Source: Erysipelothrix anatis
GTDB lineage: Bacteria; Bacillota_I; Bacilli_A; Erysipelotrichales; Erysipelotrichaceae
DNA: 64,000 nt
Assembly: GCF_009828745.1 (NCBI RefSeq)
Contig: NZ_WTSX01000009.1
Location: 1 to 64,000, forward strand
Direction: 5' to 3'
The notes under the pieces are model-generated. The model was not told the origin of the DNA and did not search any database. It was given only the letters and a program-made list of their open reading frames with translations. Made by a program: the position numbers and the translations under genes. Within the stretch, counting starts at the first letter, position 1. Every line of letters starts with the position of its first letter. Below are positions 8,447 through 17,360 of the stretch, one piece after another.

Positions 8447-8864
8447 ATCTCATGTTAGTGAGATTGTTCTTTGAAAATTGAATAGCCATTGTTAGTGACT
8501 TTATCTATCAACCGAGCAACCTTCATCAGTGCGCTGTGACCTTAAGAAAACTAGAGAGCGATGAAACTTAGATGATGAAATAGTTGGAAAAACTATGATG
8601 CCATGACTTTGATAGTGACAATGATACTCCACCTATGGACGTCCGAGCGTGATAAGACCGTCGCAGGCTATATAGGTGCTTCCTTGATTGGGAGTGGTGA
8701 AACTCCAGTGAAGTAGTGATTTCAAACTACACCTAACAATGCTACGAAGATGATAACTTCGTAGATACGAAAATATCGATTTAAAATTTTAAAACAAATC
8801 TTTTGATTTGATAACAGATAGAGTGATTCAGTCCTTTTTGAGCTGGATCACTCGCCTGTGTTAT
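8447..8864 (+). ncRNA. Long structured non-coding RNA with boxA motif (ICE-A copy)
   Basis: About 420 bases without a plausible ORF. It begins with hairpin ATCTCA/TGAGAT (8447-8464), then boxA-like TGTTCTTTGAAAATTG (8465-8480), the motif found in Firmicutes rRNA leaders that recruits NusB/S10. Helices include CACCTAT/ATAGGTG (8630-8636, 8672-8678), GTAGT/ACTAC (8713-8717, 8726-8730), CTACGAAG/CTTCGTAG and a long final hairpin (8811-8864). Each has a counterpart in the ICE-B copy at 60051-60484, several with compensatory changes (CACTTAC/GTAAGTG, GCAGT/ACTGC). The RNA family is not recognised by eye. It precedes xre-xis-int, so a processive antitermination or regulatory role is inferred. Confidence 0.8.
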
Positions 8865-8946
8865 TAAGTCATATTCTGATAGATATGTTGAGAAACATGT
8901 GATAGTGTTGTGTTGCGAAAACCAACTGTCCTAGGAGGTGATCATT

Positions 8947-9210
8947 ATGGGATTTGCAACTAAAGAAATGATGGGTGAAGAAAAGCAACTTGTAACCAGT
9001 ATTGGTTTAAAGATCGCTCTACTTCGTTCTGAACGAGAACTACCACGTGCTGAACTTGCAAGACAAGCAGAACTACACCCACAATATCTATATGATGTAG
9101 AAATGGGTAAACGTAATGTTACCATTTATGTACTTGGAAAAATTGCTCGCGCATTTGACATCACTTTATCAGAACTACTTGAATCACACACCCTACCACC
9201 AATTGACTAA
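8947..9210 (+). CDS. XRE-family repressor-like protein (ICE-A control module)
   Basis: 87 residues from ATG 8947 behind AGGAGGTG. Residues 22-80 form a helix-turn-helix of the XRE/Cro type (IALLRSERELPRAELARQAE, QYLYDVEMGKRNVTIYVLGK, LSELLES). It sits between the boxA RNA and the excisionase-like gene, about 80 bases after the RNA's last hairpin, in the same orientation. It is likely a repressor or modulator of element excision, as such proteins are in Tn916-like and ICEBs1-like elements. The ICE-B homologue is at 60566-60829. Confidence 0.85.
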   Translation: MGFATKEMMGEEKQLVTSIGLKIALLRSERELPRAELARQAELHPQYLYDVEMGKRNVTIYVLGKIARAFDITLSELLESHTLPPID

Positions 9211-9246
9211 GTCGATTGGTTTTTTAATGAAATGGAGGAATCAATT

Positions 9247-9441
9247 ATGTTAATAACGGTAGATGAAATTATGACTCTTTTTGGAATAAGTAGGTCCAGT
9301 GCTTATCGTATTATCTCTGATTTGAATCAATCACTCAAAGAAAAAGGATATCGTACTGTCCAAGGAAAGACATCCCGTAAATTCTTCTACGAAAACTACT
9401 ACATTAATAATACGGAGGTAAGCCATCATGTCAGCGTATAA
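9247..9441 (+). CDS. Excisionase-like small DNA-binding protein (ICE-A)
   Basis: 64 residues from ATG 9247 behind GGAGGAAT. An N-terminal helix-turn-helix (TVDEIMTLFGISRSSAYRII) is followed by a basic part ending in TSRKFFYENYY. Size, fold and position (overlapping the start of int by 14 bases) fit a recombination directionality factor that bends the element ends during excision. The role is inferred from context; the ICE-B homologue at 60864-61076 is very similar. Confidence 0.75.
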   Translation: MLITVDEIMTLFGISRSSAYRIISDLNQSLKEKGYRTVQGKTSRKFFYENYYINNTEVSHHVSV

Positions 9442-10549
9442 AGATAAGAAAACTGGTAAATGGGTAGTAACCCTACGTTATACTGATATTGACGGCAAAG
9501 AAAAACGACGCGCTAAACGTGGGTTTCTAACCAAACGTGAAGCCAAAGAATGGGAAACTGAATATCTCAGTAGCTTAAGTAACGAAGTAGAAATTGATAT
9601 GTCATTGAATGAATTCTATGAAGTCTATCTGAGTGATATTTCAAACAAACTCCGTTATAACACCATTAAGAATAAACGGATAATTTATGACAAGTACATT
9701 CAACCTTATCTCGGTTCTAAGAAACTCATCAAGATATCAACACCTGATATTATTAAGTGGCAAAATGAGATTCTAGGCTTTCAGTTTAAAGATACCTATG
9801 CACGCTCCATTAACAACCAACTTGTAGCTATTTTCAATCATGCAGAACGTTTCTATGAACTTCAAAGAAATCCATTAAAGAAAACCACTGCAATTGGTTC
9901 TAAACATCCTTCAAGTATGAACTTCTGGACAAAAGAAGAATTTGATAAGTTTATAACAGTTGTTGATGATGAATCATCAAGATTGCAATTTAATGTCTTA
10001 TTTTATACAGGAATCCGTGTTGGTGAACTGATTGCGGTTAGACTAAAAAATATTAATTTTGAACGGGGACATATTGAAATAAAACACTCTGCCCAATATG
10101 AAAATGGTGAATACATCTTCACTAAACCTAAAACAAAAAAATCAGAACGAATTGTAACAATACCTCAATTTCTGACTCAAATGATAAAAGATTATGTTGA
10201 CCGATACTACTTTATCGATATGGAAGAACAAGTTTTTATGACGAACAAGAGTCGGCTTTCAAGAGAACTTGAAAAATATGCTAAGATTGCGAATGTTAAA
10301 CGAATACGAATTCACGATTTAAGACATTCTCATGCATCCCTACTCATTGAACAAGGTATCCAACCAAATATAGTTCAGGATAGACTTGGACATGAAAAGA
10401 TTGAAACGACTCTTCGTACTTATTCACACCTATATCCTAACAAACAATACCATCTCGCATCATTCTTAGATCAGATTGCTTCAAACAAATTTAATGATAA
10501 ATTTACCGAAAGTAACTCTAATCCAATAATGATCGAGACTATTAAGTAA
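9428..10549 (+). CDS. int: Tyrosine integrase, Tn916 type (ICE-A)
   Basis: 373 residues. The N-terminal arm-binding domain (SAYKDKKTGKWVVTLRY...KRRAKRGFLTKREAKEWE) is typical of Tn916-like integrases and is followed by a core-binding SAM-like domain (about 60-160). The catalytic domain shows R in TGIRVGELIAV, HDLRHSHASLL, RLGHEKIETTLRTYSHLYP: the R-H-R-H-Y set with the nucleophilic tyrosine in TYSH. It carries out excision and integration of ICE-A. It is closely similar to the ICE-B integrase at 61045. Its stop lies only 24 bases before the groES -35 box. Confidence 0.95.
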   Translation: MSAYKDKKTGKWVVTLRYTDIDGKEKRRAKRGFLTKREAKEWETEYLSSLSNEVEIDMSLNEFYEVYLSDISNKLRYNTIKNKRIIYDKYIQPYLGSKKLIKISTPDIIKWQNEILGFQFKDTYARSINNQLVAIFNHAERFYELQRNPLKKTTAIGSKHPSSMNFWTKEEFDKFITVVDDESSRLQFNVLFYTGIRVGELIAVRLKNINFERGHIEIKHSAQYENGEYIFTKPKTKKSERIVTIPQFLTQMIKDYVDRYYFIDMEEQVFMTNKSRLSRELEKYAKIANVKRIRIHDLRHSHASLLIEQGIQPNIVQDRLGHEKIETTLRTYSHLYPNKQYHLASFLDQIASNKFNDKFTESNSNPIMIETIK

Positions 10550-10572
10550 TTTATTTTTTTAAAATTGATGAC

Positions 10573-10635
10573 TTGACAAATTTTACTTTCAATTTTAGAA
10601 TATTGGCGTTAGCACTCGTGATACAAGAGTGCTAC
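10573..10635 (+). promoter_or_regulatory. groESL promoter with CIRCE operator
   Basis: TTGACA (10573-10578), 17-base spacer, TAGAAT (10596-10601) forms a near-consensus vegetative promoter. Immediately downstream is the CIRCE inverted repeat TTAGCACTC-N9-GAGTGCTAC (10609-10635), one base off the consensus. CIRCE is the binding site of the heat-shock repressor HrcA. The operator covers the expected transcription start, so the chaperonin operon should be under HrcA control. The int stop of ICE-A lies just 24 bases upstream. Confidence 0.95.
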
Positions 10636-10668
10636 ATAGGTCAATTACTGGAATAGGAGGAATAGATC

Positions 10669-12560
<1,892 letters not shown>

Positions 12561-12648
12561 TATTTACAATTGAGTATTGTAAATCAAATTCTCGTTATGT
12601 CTATTTGTTGTCATTTTCAGACTTCAAGTAACTGTATTGAGAAACGGT

Positions 12649-12674
12649 AAAAATCCGCCATTAGGTGGATTTTT
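12649..12674 (+). terminator. Rho-independent terminator downstream of groEL
   Basis: AAAAATCCGCC (12649-12659) and GGTGGATTTTT (12664-12674) form an 11-bp stem with one G-U pair and an ATTA loop, ending in five T. Confidence 0.85.
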
Positions 12675-12844
12675 ATGCTTTCTTTAGAGCAATTCAAACC
12701 ATAAACATGCATTTCAAGAATGTATCATCTAGAATGTTTTAGCCATTCCAAATCGGAATCAAGTCCACTTTTGTTCAAATGAAGTAAATACTAATCGTTT
12801 TGGATTAGCTTAAGTTTAGGAGTGCTTAATGCATTGTTCAATTA

Positions 12845-12865
12845 TTTGACATCATTTTGACATCA
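12845..12865 (+). repeat. Left direct repeat (attL or integrase arm site) of the CRESS-Rep element
   Basis: Two copies of TTTGACATCA separated by one T. The identical 21-base string occurs at 21160-21180, 181 bases after the integrase stop, in the same orientation. It is either the duplicated attachment core or paired integrase arm-binding sites. Confidence 0.7.
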
Positions 12866-12904
12866 CTAGCTCTATTTTCTTACTATTCTCAATTTCGATA
12901 TACA

Positions 12905-12930
12905 AAAAACCGCCTATTTAAGCGGTTTTT
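12905..12930 (+). terminator. Terminator-like hairpin just inside the left end of the element
   Basis: AAAAACCGC (12905-12913) pairs with GCGGTTTTT (12922-12930) around CTATTTAA. With A and T tracts on both sides it could work in both directions and insulate the element from its flank. Confidence 0.75.
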
Positions 12931-13101
12931 CTGTATTCATTAAACTTTACGCAACTACTCCCACTCTGTATCAAGAACAGATGATATAAATGAATATCAA
13001 GTAATATTAAGGTTTATTAATGCAAATAGGAAATTTAAATCAGTCTATTTATCAGTCAAATGTGCAATTTTTGCACAATCAATTCTTTTGTACTCAACTT
13101 T

Positions 13102-13125
13102 AGCATGTCGTGAGGCATGCTTTTT
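13102..13125 (+). terminator. Terminator-like hairpin at the end of the BcgI-type operon
   Basis: AGCATGTC (13102-13109) pairs with GGCATGCT (13114-13121) around a GTGA loop, with one G-U pair, followed on the plus strand by T residues. It lies at the stop of the minus-strand specificity gene, but its U-run reads rightwards. Confidence 0.55.
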
Positions 13126-14170
13126 ACTTATAATAATCTATAATATCTTTCAGAATATCTAATTCTATATTTTTCATTTTATTTTCCATATAGCTATAAT
13201 CAATGTGTTGTGGCTGTATGACAGGGAGAACTATCTTTTCCTTAATCATCCTTGCATTATTGATTTCTCTATTGAATGAATATTTTACTTCAAGTTTACT
13301 AGTAATAGTAGATATATATAAATAACTGTATTTATTTCCTTTCTCGATAGTAAGGGACGTAATATGGTCACTTCCTATATACCTATACGGATGATAAAAA
13401 CTTTTCCCAACGCTACCACTATTGGCAATACTTAAATTATCATTAAACATCCTAACATCAGTTTCATTCCCTATAAAGCCATCTAATCCATTATTCAAGC
13501 CAGTGGATGAAACATAAGGGATTTTTCCATCAATATGGTCTCCTTTTTTTAGTCTTTTTCCTCTTTGAATAGAATTAAAAATACTATCAAATCTAAAAAC
13601 TTCAAAGTTACTATTCTCTGACAATTCTCTTATTGCTATTTTCAGTTCTTCACTTCTAGACTCATAATACTCAACAACCTTATCTACCTGTTTTTTTCGT
13701 TCTTGCTTAATGTAGTCCTCCATGAATTGCCAATGAGGTATACCATCTTCGTCTACTGGTAAAACTATTTTTCTTTTCAATAAACGAGTTCCAGTTAGTC
13801 CCTTCCCATATCCAAATCCACTATCTTTGATAGAGCTCTGTAAAGCTTGAACTAGGAAAATCCCTATTTCTTTGTTAAGTCTTTCATGAGTTATATAATA
13901 CATCTTATTACCTGTAATATATTCGTTTTCTTGATAGAAGAATTCAGCACTTTCCGCACCAAAACTAATAACATTTGAAGGATTAGTTACAAACTCTTCA
14001 TTCTGTATTATTGATTCATATCCATTATTTAATCCTGTTCTAGTTACATACGGAATACCTCTATCGTACTTTTTGACATCACTGGTATGATACGGTTTTG
14101 AATTAACAACTTCAAAAATCTCTGATATTTCAAAAACTTTCCAACTAGTTTTATTTAATATATCATTCAT
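13124..14170 (-). CDS. Specificity subunit of a BcgI-like type IIB (type I-related) restriction system
   Basis: About 348 residues from ATG 14170, which overlaps the stop of the methylase gene (ATGA-type coupling); a TTG at 14185 is also open. It has two target-recognition domains with the repeated pattern PYVTRTGLNNGYES (first) and PYVSSTGLNNGLDG (second). Each is followed by a helical spacer rich in charged residues (QERKKQVDKVVEYYESRSEEL), as in HsdS proteins. Length matches the BcgI B subunit (about 341 residues). It directs the A subunit to a bipartite DNA sequence that cannot be read from the protein. Confidence 0.82.
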   Translation of the reverse strand: MNDILNKTSWKVFEISEIFEVVNSKPYHTSDVKKYDRGIPYVTRTGLNNGYESIIQNEEFVTNPSNVISFGAESAEFFYQENEYITGNKMYYITHERLNKEIGIFLVQALQSSIKDSGFGYGKGLTGTRLLKRKIVLPVDEDGIPHWQFMEDYIKQERKKQVDKVVEYYESRSEELKIAIRELSENSNFEVFRFDSIFNSIQRGKRLKKGDHIDGKIPYVSSTGLNNGLDGFIGNETDVRMFNDNLSIANSGSVGKSFYHPYRYIGSDHITSLTIEKGNKYSYLYISTITSKLEVKYSFNREINNARMIKEKIVLPVIQPQHIDYSYMENKMKNIELDILKDIIDYYK

Positions 14171-16070
14171 CTTCTTCAACTCCAAACAGATAACCTTTCC
14201 CGTGAGTAATCATATTTACTTCAAAAGTTATATAATCTGCGATTGTATTTTTAAAATCTTGTTCAGTCGGTATTTCATCGTTAAAATAATAGAATGAATG
14301 AAGCCACTCATCATCAGCTTCAATTGTTGTATTAACACAAAATTTTGTTTCTGCATCTAGTCTATCAAACCATACATCCAATAGATGCTGTTTTTTATCT
14401 TTAGCGGAAGGAGTAGGTATTAGCCCTACATGTTTTGATACTTCATACCCATCATTTTCAAAGTTTATAAACTTACTCATCTTATCTTTGCGGTGAGGAA
14501 CACCTGCGGTAAAAATTGCTATACATGGATTTGTACCTACACCATAGAAAGTATTCTTGTTTAGAGTGATAACTCCCTCTAATGTATGTTTCTTCAATAT
14601 GTTATTCTTAATATTTTGTTCTTCTTTCGTCTTTCCTGTCATAGAACTTTGTGGCACAATGACAGCAACTTTACCGTTTTGAACAATACTATCTAATAAA
14701 TGTTCAGTAAATGCTATCTCATATAATGATGGATTTTTCTTTGAACCTTGCGAATATGGTGGGTTCATGAGTCCGACTGTACAACCTTTTTTTTGTAACA
14801 TAGACGGATTTTGAGCTAGAAAATCCAAATTCTCAAGATTACTTTTTCCATCTCCCCTTAAAATCATATTAGTTGTAGCAATTGTAAACATATAACTTTG
14901 GTCTTCTATTCCAAACAATTGGTCTTTTCTAATACTATCTTTTACAAACTCATCATCAGTCATATTAACCATTTTATGCATTGCTGCAATTAAGAAACCC
15001 GCCGTTCCACAGCAAGGGTCCATTACCTTATCAGATGGCTTTAAATCAACTAAATCACAAAATAAATCTGTAATATGATTCGGTGTAAGAATAATTCCTA
15101 GACTTTGACCATCTCCTCCTGAATATGACATAAACTCACCATAAAATCTTCCGAGGTAGTCTTCAGAATTATTGTTATATCGTATACTTTGATAAATACT
15201 ATCAAACAAGAATTCAGTATAATGTTTTAGTGGAGTTTTTCCTAAATTTTTATCAACTTGATTAATTTTTGTTGTATCTTTAATAACTGTAAATTGATTT
15301 AGTAACTTATCTCTTTTTACCTGAGGCGAAACGTTAGCTCTATCTAAATTATCTTTGATGGCTTCATATATTTTTTGTCCATCAGTCTTATATTTATCAC
15401 CTATGAGACTTTCAACGCTAAAATTTTTATGTTTTATTTCTTCTAGTGCCAATAGTATTCCAGAAACAATCAACGGTTTATCTTTATCTTGAATACTTCC
15501 ATAGTTTCTTAAATCTTCATGTAATTTACCCGCATCTCTTAGTATTTCTTGCGTCGTTTTTTCATAATTTGTATTTTCTTCCAAAATTTCTTGTATATAG
15601 TATTCCTCTATATTCTGTGCACTAAATGAAATTAAGGTTTCAATTTCTGGAAGAACTTTATAATCTCCTCTTTCATTAATAAATATCGGAGAAATTCTAT
15701 GTCGTTTTTCATTTCCTGAAATACCTATAGCTATTATCTTTTTATAATTTGTTGTTTTAGACAAATGTTTTCCATAAAATAACGCACCATTGACAGCATA
15801 ATCACTCACTGCTTTTACATTCTCATCGAGCACGTTATTTTCATCCAATTTTTCATGAAATGAAATTGATGATTTATTTTCTATAACTATTAAAAAATCT
15901 TTTACAACACCAACATATTCTGGAAAACCCACATTACCAGTTCCTCTTTTAGATGCTGTCCTTAACGCGTCATTTACCTCTTTAATTGAGGATCCTTGTG
16001 GGTCTAGTAAAATATTTGCTTCTTTAGATAAATCATATACCCATAAATCTGTCTTTGCTTCATTCTTCAT
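14163..16070 (-). CDS. BcgI-like fused nuclease-adenine methyltransferase (A subunit)
   Basis: About 635 residues from ATG 16070 behind GGAGAG (the frame is open to 16139). An N-terminal PD-(D/E)XK-like nuclease signature appears at about residues 50-66 (FPEYVGVVKD then IVIENK). The middle shows an N6-adenine methyltransferase: DPCCGTAGFLIAAM (SAM binding) and MNPPYSQG (NPPY catalytic motif). The fusion of nuclease and methylase and the length fit BcgI A (637 residues), a type IIB enzyme that cuts on both sides of its site. It is coupled with the specificity gene downstream and the XRE regulator upstream. A plain HsdM is less likely because no separate HsdR exists. Confidence 0.82.
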   Translation of the reverse strand: MKNEAKTDLWVYDLSKEANILLDPQGSSIKEVNDALRTASKRGTGNVGFPEYVGVVKDFLIVIENKSSISFHEKLDENNVLDENVKAVSDYAVNGALFYGKHLSKTTNYKKIIAIGISGNEKRHRISPIFINERGDYKVLPEIETLISFSAQNIEEYYIQEILEENTNYEKTTQEILRDAGKLHEDLRNYGSIQDKDKPLIVSGILLALEEIKHKNFSVESLIGDKYKTDGQKIYEAIKDNLDRANVSPQVKRDKLLNQFTVIKDTTKINQVDKNLGKTPLKHYTEFLFDSIYQSIRYNNNSEDYLGRFYGEFMSYSGGDGQSLGIILTPNHITDLFCDLVDLKPSDKVMDPCCGTAGFLIAAMHKMVNMTDDEFVKDSIRKDQLFGIEDQSYMFTIATTNMILRGDGKSNLENLDFLAQNPSMLQKKGCTVGLMNPPYSQGSKKNPSLYEIAFTEHLLDSIVQNGKVAVIVPQSSMTGKTKEEQNIKNNILKKHTLEGVITLNKNTFYGVGTNPCIAIFTAGVPHRKDKMSKFINFENDGYEVSKHVGLIPTPSAKDKKQHLLDVWFDRLDAETKFCVNTTIEADDEWLHSFYYFNDEIPTEQDFKNTIADYITFEVNMITHGKGYLFGVEEDE

Positions 16071-16659
16071 TCGTTTTCTCTCCTTTATTTCTTTGGATTT
16101 TATGATAATTTGCTTCAATATATTGCTCATATAGTTCATTTACATCATAATCTGTTGAATTTATAAAGTCCTCTTCTACCAAAAAAAATTGAATTTCTTG
16201 CCTCTGCTTCGATTTTTCAAACAATAAAATCTTTTCCTCTGAGTATGATTTGAAATCACTTTCAGAAATTTCCTTATTGTCTTTTCTATTTTTTAGGCTC
16301 TGAATCTCACTTAATAATACTATAAAGTCCTGACTAGCTGATATAGTAGCAAACGTATTCGTGATAATCGCTGAGGGATGATTAAAAGTTTTATCGGAAA
16401 AGCCAAATTTCATTTTACTTAGGAGCAATTCCACTGTTGTTTTTGTATTAATAATTTGTTCATTATCCGTATTTTCATTGCAATAGAGCCAATCTAGTGA
16501 AACTTGGAACTTATTGGATATTTCAAATCCCTTATCGATAGGGATTTGAGACTCACCTTCATATTTTTTTATAGTGGCTACCGACATATTAATTATCTCA
16601 GCCAACTCTTCTTGGGTAATTTTCTCGCGTTCCCTTAGTTTTTTTAAGTTATTCTCCAT
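16060..16659 (-). CDS. XRE-family controller of the BcgI-like system
   Basis: 199 residues from ATG 16659. Residues 5-60 form a helix-turn-helix (LKKLREREKITQEELAEIIN, MSVATIKKYEGESQIPIDKG). The remainder is helical with no recognised domain. It is the first gene of the minus-strand operon and overlaps the methylase start by about 10 bases. Position and fold fit a controller protein that times restriction versus modification. The inverted repeat at 16707-16725, in its own upstream region, is a natural operator candidate. Confidence 0.8.
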   Translation of the reverse strand: MENNLKKLREREKITQEELAEIINMSVATIKKYEGESQIPIDKGFEISNKFQVSLDWLYCNENTDNEQIINTKTTVELLLSKMKFGFSDKTFNHPSAIITNTFATISASQDFIVLLSEIQSLKNRKDNKEISESDFKSYSEEKILLFEKSKQRQEIQFFLVEEDFINSTDYDVNELYEQYIEANYHKIQRNKGEKTNEE

Positions 16660-16706
16660 TTCCCATACTTCCCTTTCTCATTAAAATAAAAATACCAAAC
16701 ATTGAA

Positions 16707-16725
16707 GGTATAAAGACATTATACC
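16707..16725 (-). promoter_or_regulatory. Inverted repeat in the promoter region of the XRE controller
   Basis: GGTATAA and TTATACC are exact inverted repeats around AGACA, 48 bases upstream of the controller's start codon. Related half-sites (ATATACC, ATACC) flank it at 16690-16735. It is a likely autoregulatory operator. Confidence 0.6.
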
Positions 16726-16802
16726 ATATACCTAAAAAGTATATTAGTTGAAATAGTATTATTGTATCGTTTAATACTCACATTTTTATTAATATGAAAA
16801 TA

Positions 16803-16816
16803 CGTTAGGCCTAACG
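16803..16816. promoter_or_regulatory. Perfect 14-bp palindrome upstream of the replication module
   Basis: CGTTAGGCCTAACG is a perfect palindrome 22 bases before the start codon of the 16839 gene. The half CGTTAGGC recurs at about 17202-17209 beside the origin. It may be an operator for the replication/transfer operon. Confidence 0.55.
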
Positions 16817-16838
16817 AATTAAAAGGAGGCATAATAAT

Positions 16839-17174
16839 ATGCGAAGGCTAAACACAACACTTAGTTTATTTACCAATGCAAATGAATTCGAATTACTTGA
16901 GGTGTCACGACGAAAGCAATTCATAGATGGAGAAGCAACTGATGTTTTCGATAGTATCTATAAAATACTATTAAACTATGAGCCAGTGGAAATACGTGTA
17001 CATGATGATGGAGCAATTGCTGATAAAGCAGATGTTGTTAATTCATATCGACAACAAGGGAACCCGCTTCTCATATCATTTGAAGATTGTCAGATTTCAG
17101 TATCACCAAAAACTCAGTACGAACTTAGAATCTATGGCACCGCTAATAAAGCAACCTTAGTCAAAGCTAAATAA
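16839..17174 (+). CDS. Small protein of unknown family at the head of the replication module
   Basis: 111 residues, ATG behind AAGGAGGC. It is predicted to be mostly beta strand (VEIRVHDDGA, LISFEDCQISVSPKTQYELRIYG) with no transmembrane segment. Its position ahead of Rep, FtsK-like, DUF3173 and Int genes equals that of the DUF961-type proteins in ICEBs1/Tn916-like elements, but I see no convincing match to that family. It could be a single-strand binding or origin accessory protein; function unknown. Confidence 0.65.
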   Translation: MRRLNTTLSLFTNANEFELLEVSRRKQFIDGEATDVFDSIYKILLNYEPVEIRVHDDGAIADKADVVNSYRQQGNPLLISFEDCQISVSPKTQYELRIYGTANKATLVKAK

Positions 17175-17182
17175 CTATCAAA

Positions 17183-17227
17183 TAGAGGCTAGCGATGTAG
17201 CCGTTAGGCGAAAGAGCTAAGCCTCTA
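17183..17227 (+). other. Hairpin upstream of the replication origin
   Basis: TAGAGGCT (17183-17190) is the exact complement of AGCCTCTA (17220-17227), with an inner GGCTA/TAGCC helix and the CGTTAGGC half-palindrome in between. It is 12 bases before the origin stem-loop. It may be part of the origin or a transcription terminator for the 16839 gene. Confidence 0.6.
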
Positions 17228-17239
17228 CCCCATAAGGGC

Positions 17240-17284
17240 TTGCTAAAGTTAGTATTACCTTTAGCAACTTCTGTGACTTGTGAC
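17240..17284 (+). other. CRESS-type rolling-circle origin: TAGTATTAC stem-loop plus TGTGAC iterons
   Basis: TTGCTAAAG (17240-17248) and CTTTAGCAA (17259-17267) form a perfect 9-bp stem. The 10-base loop is TTAGTATTAC, containing TAGTATTAC (17250-17258), the nonanucleotide nicked at circovirus origins (geminiviruses use TAATATTAC). Just downstream are two tandem TGTGAC repeats (17272-17277, 17279-17284), as expected for Rep-binding iterons. The Rep gene starts 77 bases further on. Nicking would be expected between the last T and AC. Confidence 0.85.
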
Positions 17285-17360
17285 AAAGAAATAAGTAAGC
17301 TTTGTTAATAAGCAATATTTACGTCACATCATTTTATGACAAATTAAGGCGGTGACAAGA

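Larger units (their letters stand above)
129..10560 (+). mobile_element. ICE-A: right-hand part of an integrative conjugative element
   Basis: Gene order is relaxase, primase-like, VirD4 coupling protein, winged-helix protein, cargo, sigma-like factor, structured RNA, XRE regulator, excisionase-like protein, integrase. The same order occurs at 50220-62169 in ICE-B with cargo swapped, which defines the backbone. The secretion genes must lie to the left, outside the window. The right end must fall between the int stop (10549) and the groES promoter (10573). Coordinates of the end are inferred; no attachment repeat could be matched because the left end is not visible. Confidence 0.75.
12561..13123. 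other. Intergenic region holding groESL terminator and left attachment repeat
   Basis: No gene is supported here. The stretch contains the probable groESL terminator (12649-12674), the left 21-bp direct repeat of the CRESS-Rep element (12845-12865), a second terminator-like hairpin (12905-12930), a copy of ACTCCCACTC (12957-12966) that recurs at 21049-21058, and a small hairpin at 13102-13121. Confidence 0.6.

Noticed and set aside
8465-8480. boxA-like sequence as a sign of an rRNA operon or 16S-23S spacer
   Set aside because: No rRNA or tRNA sequence follows; the same motif recurs in the ICE-B control module, so it belongs to the element RNA.
14163-16139. Classic type I HsdM/HsdS pair
   Set aside because: No HsdR gene is present, and the methylase carries an N-terminal ExK nuclease signature and BcgI-like length.
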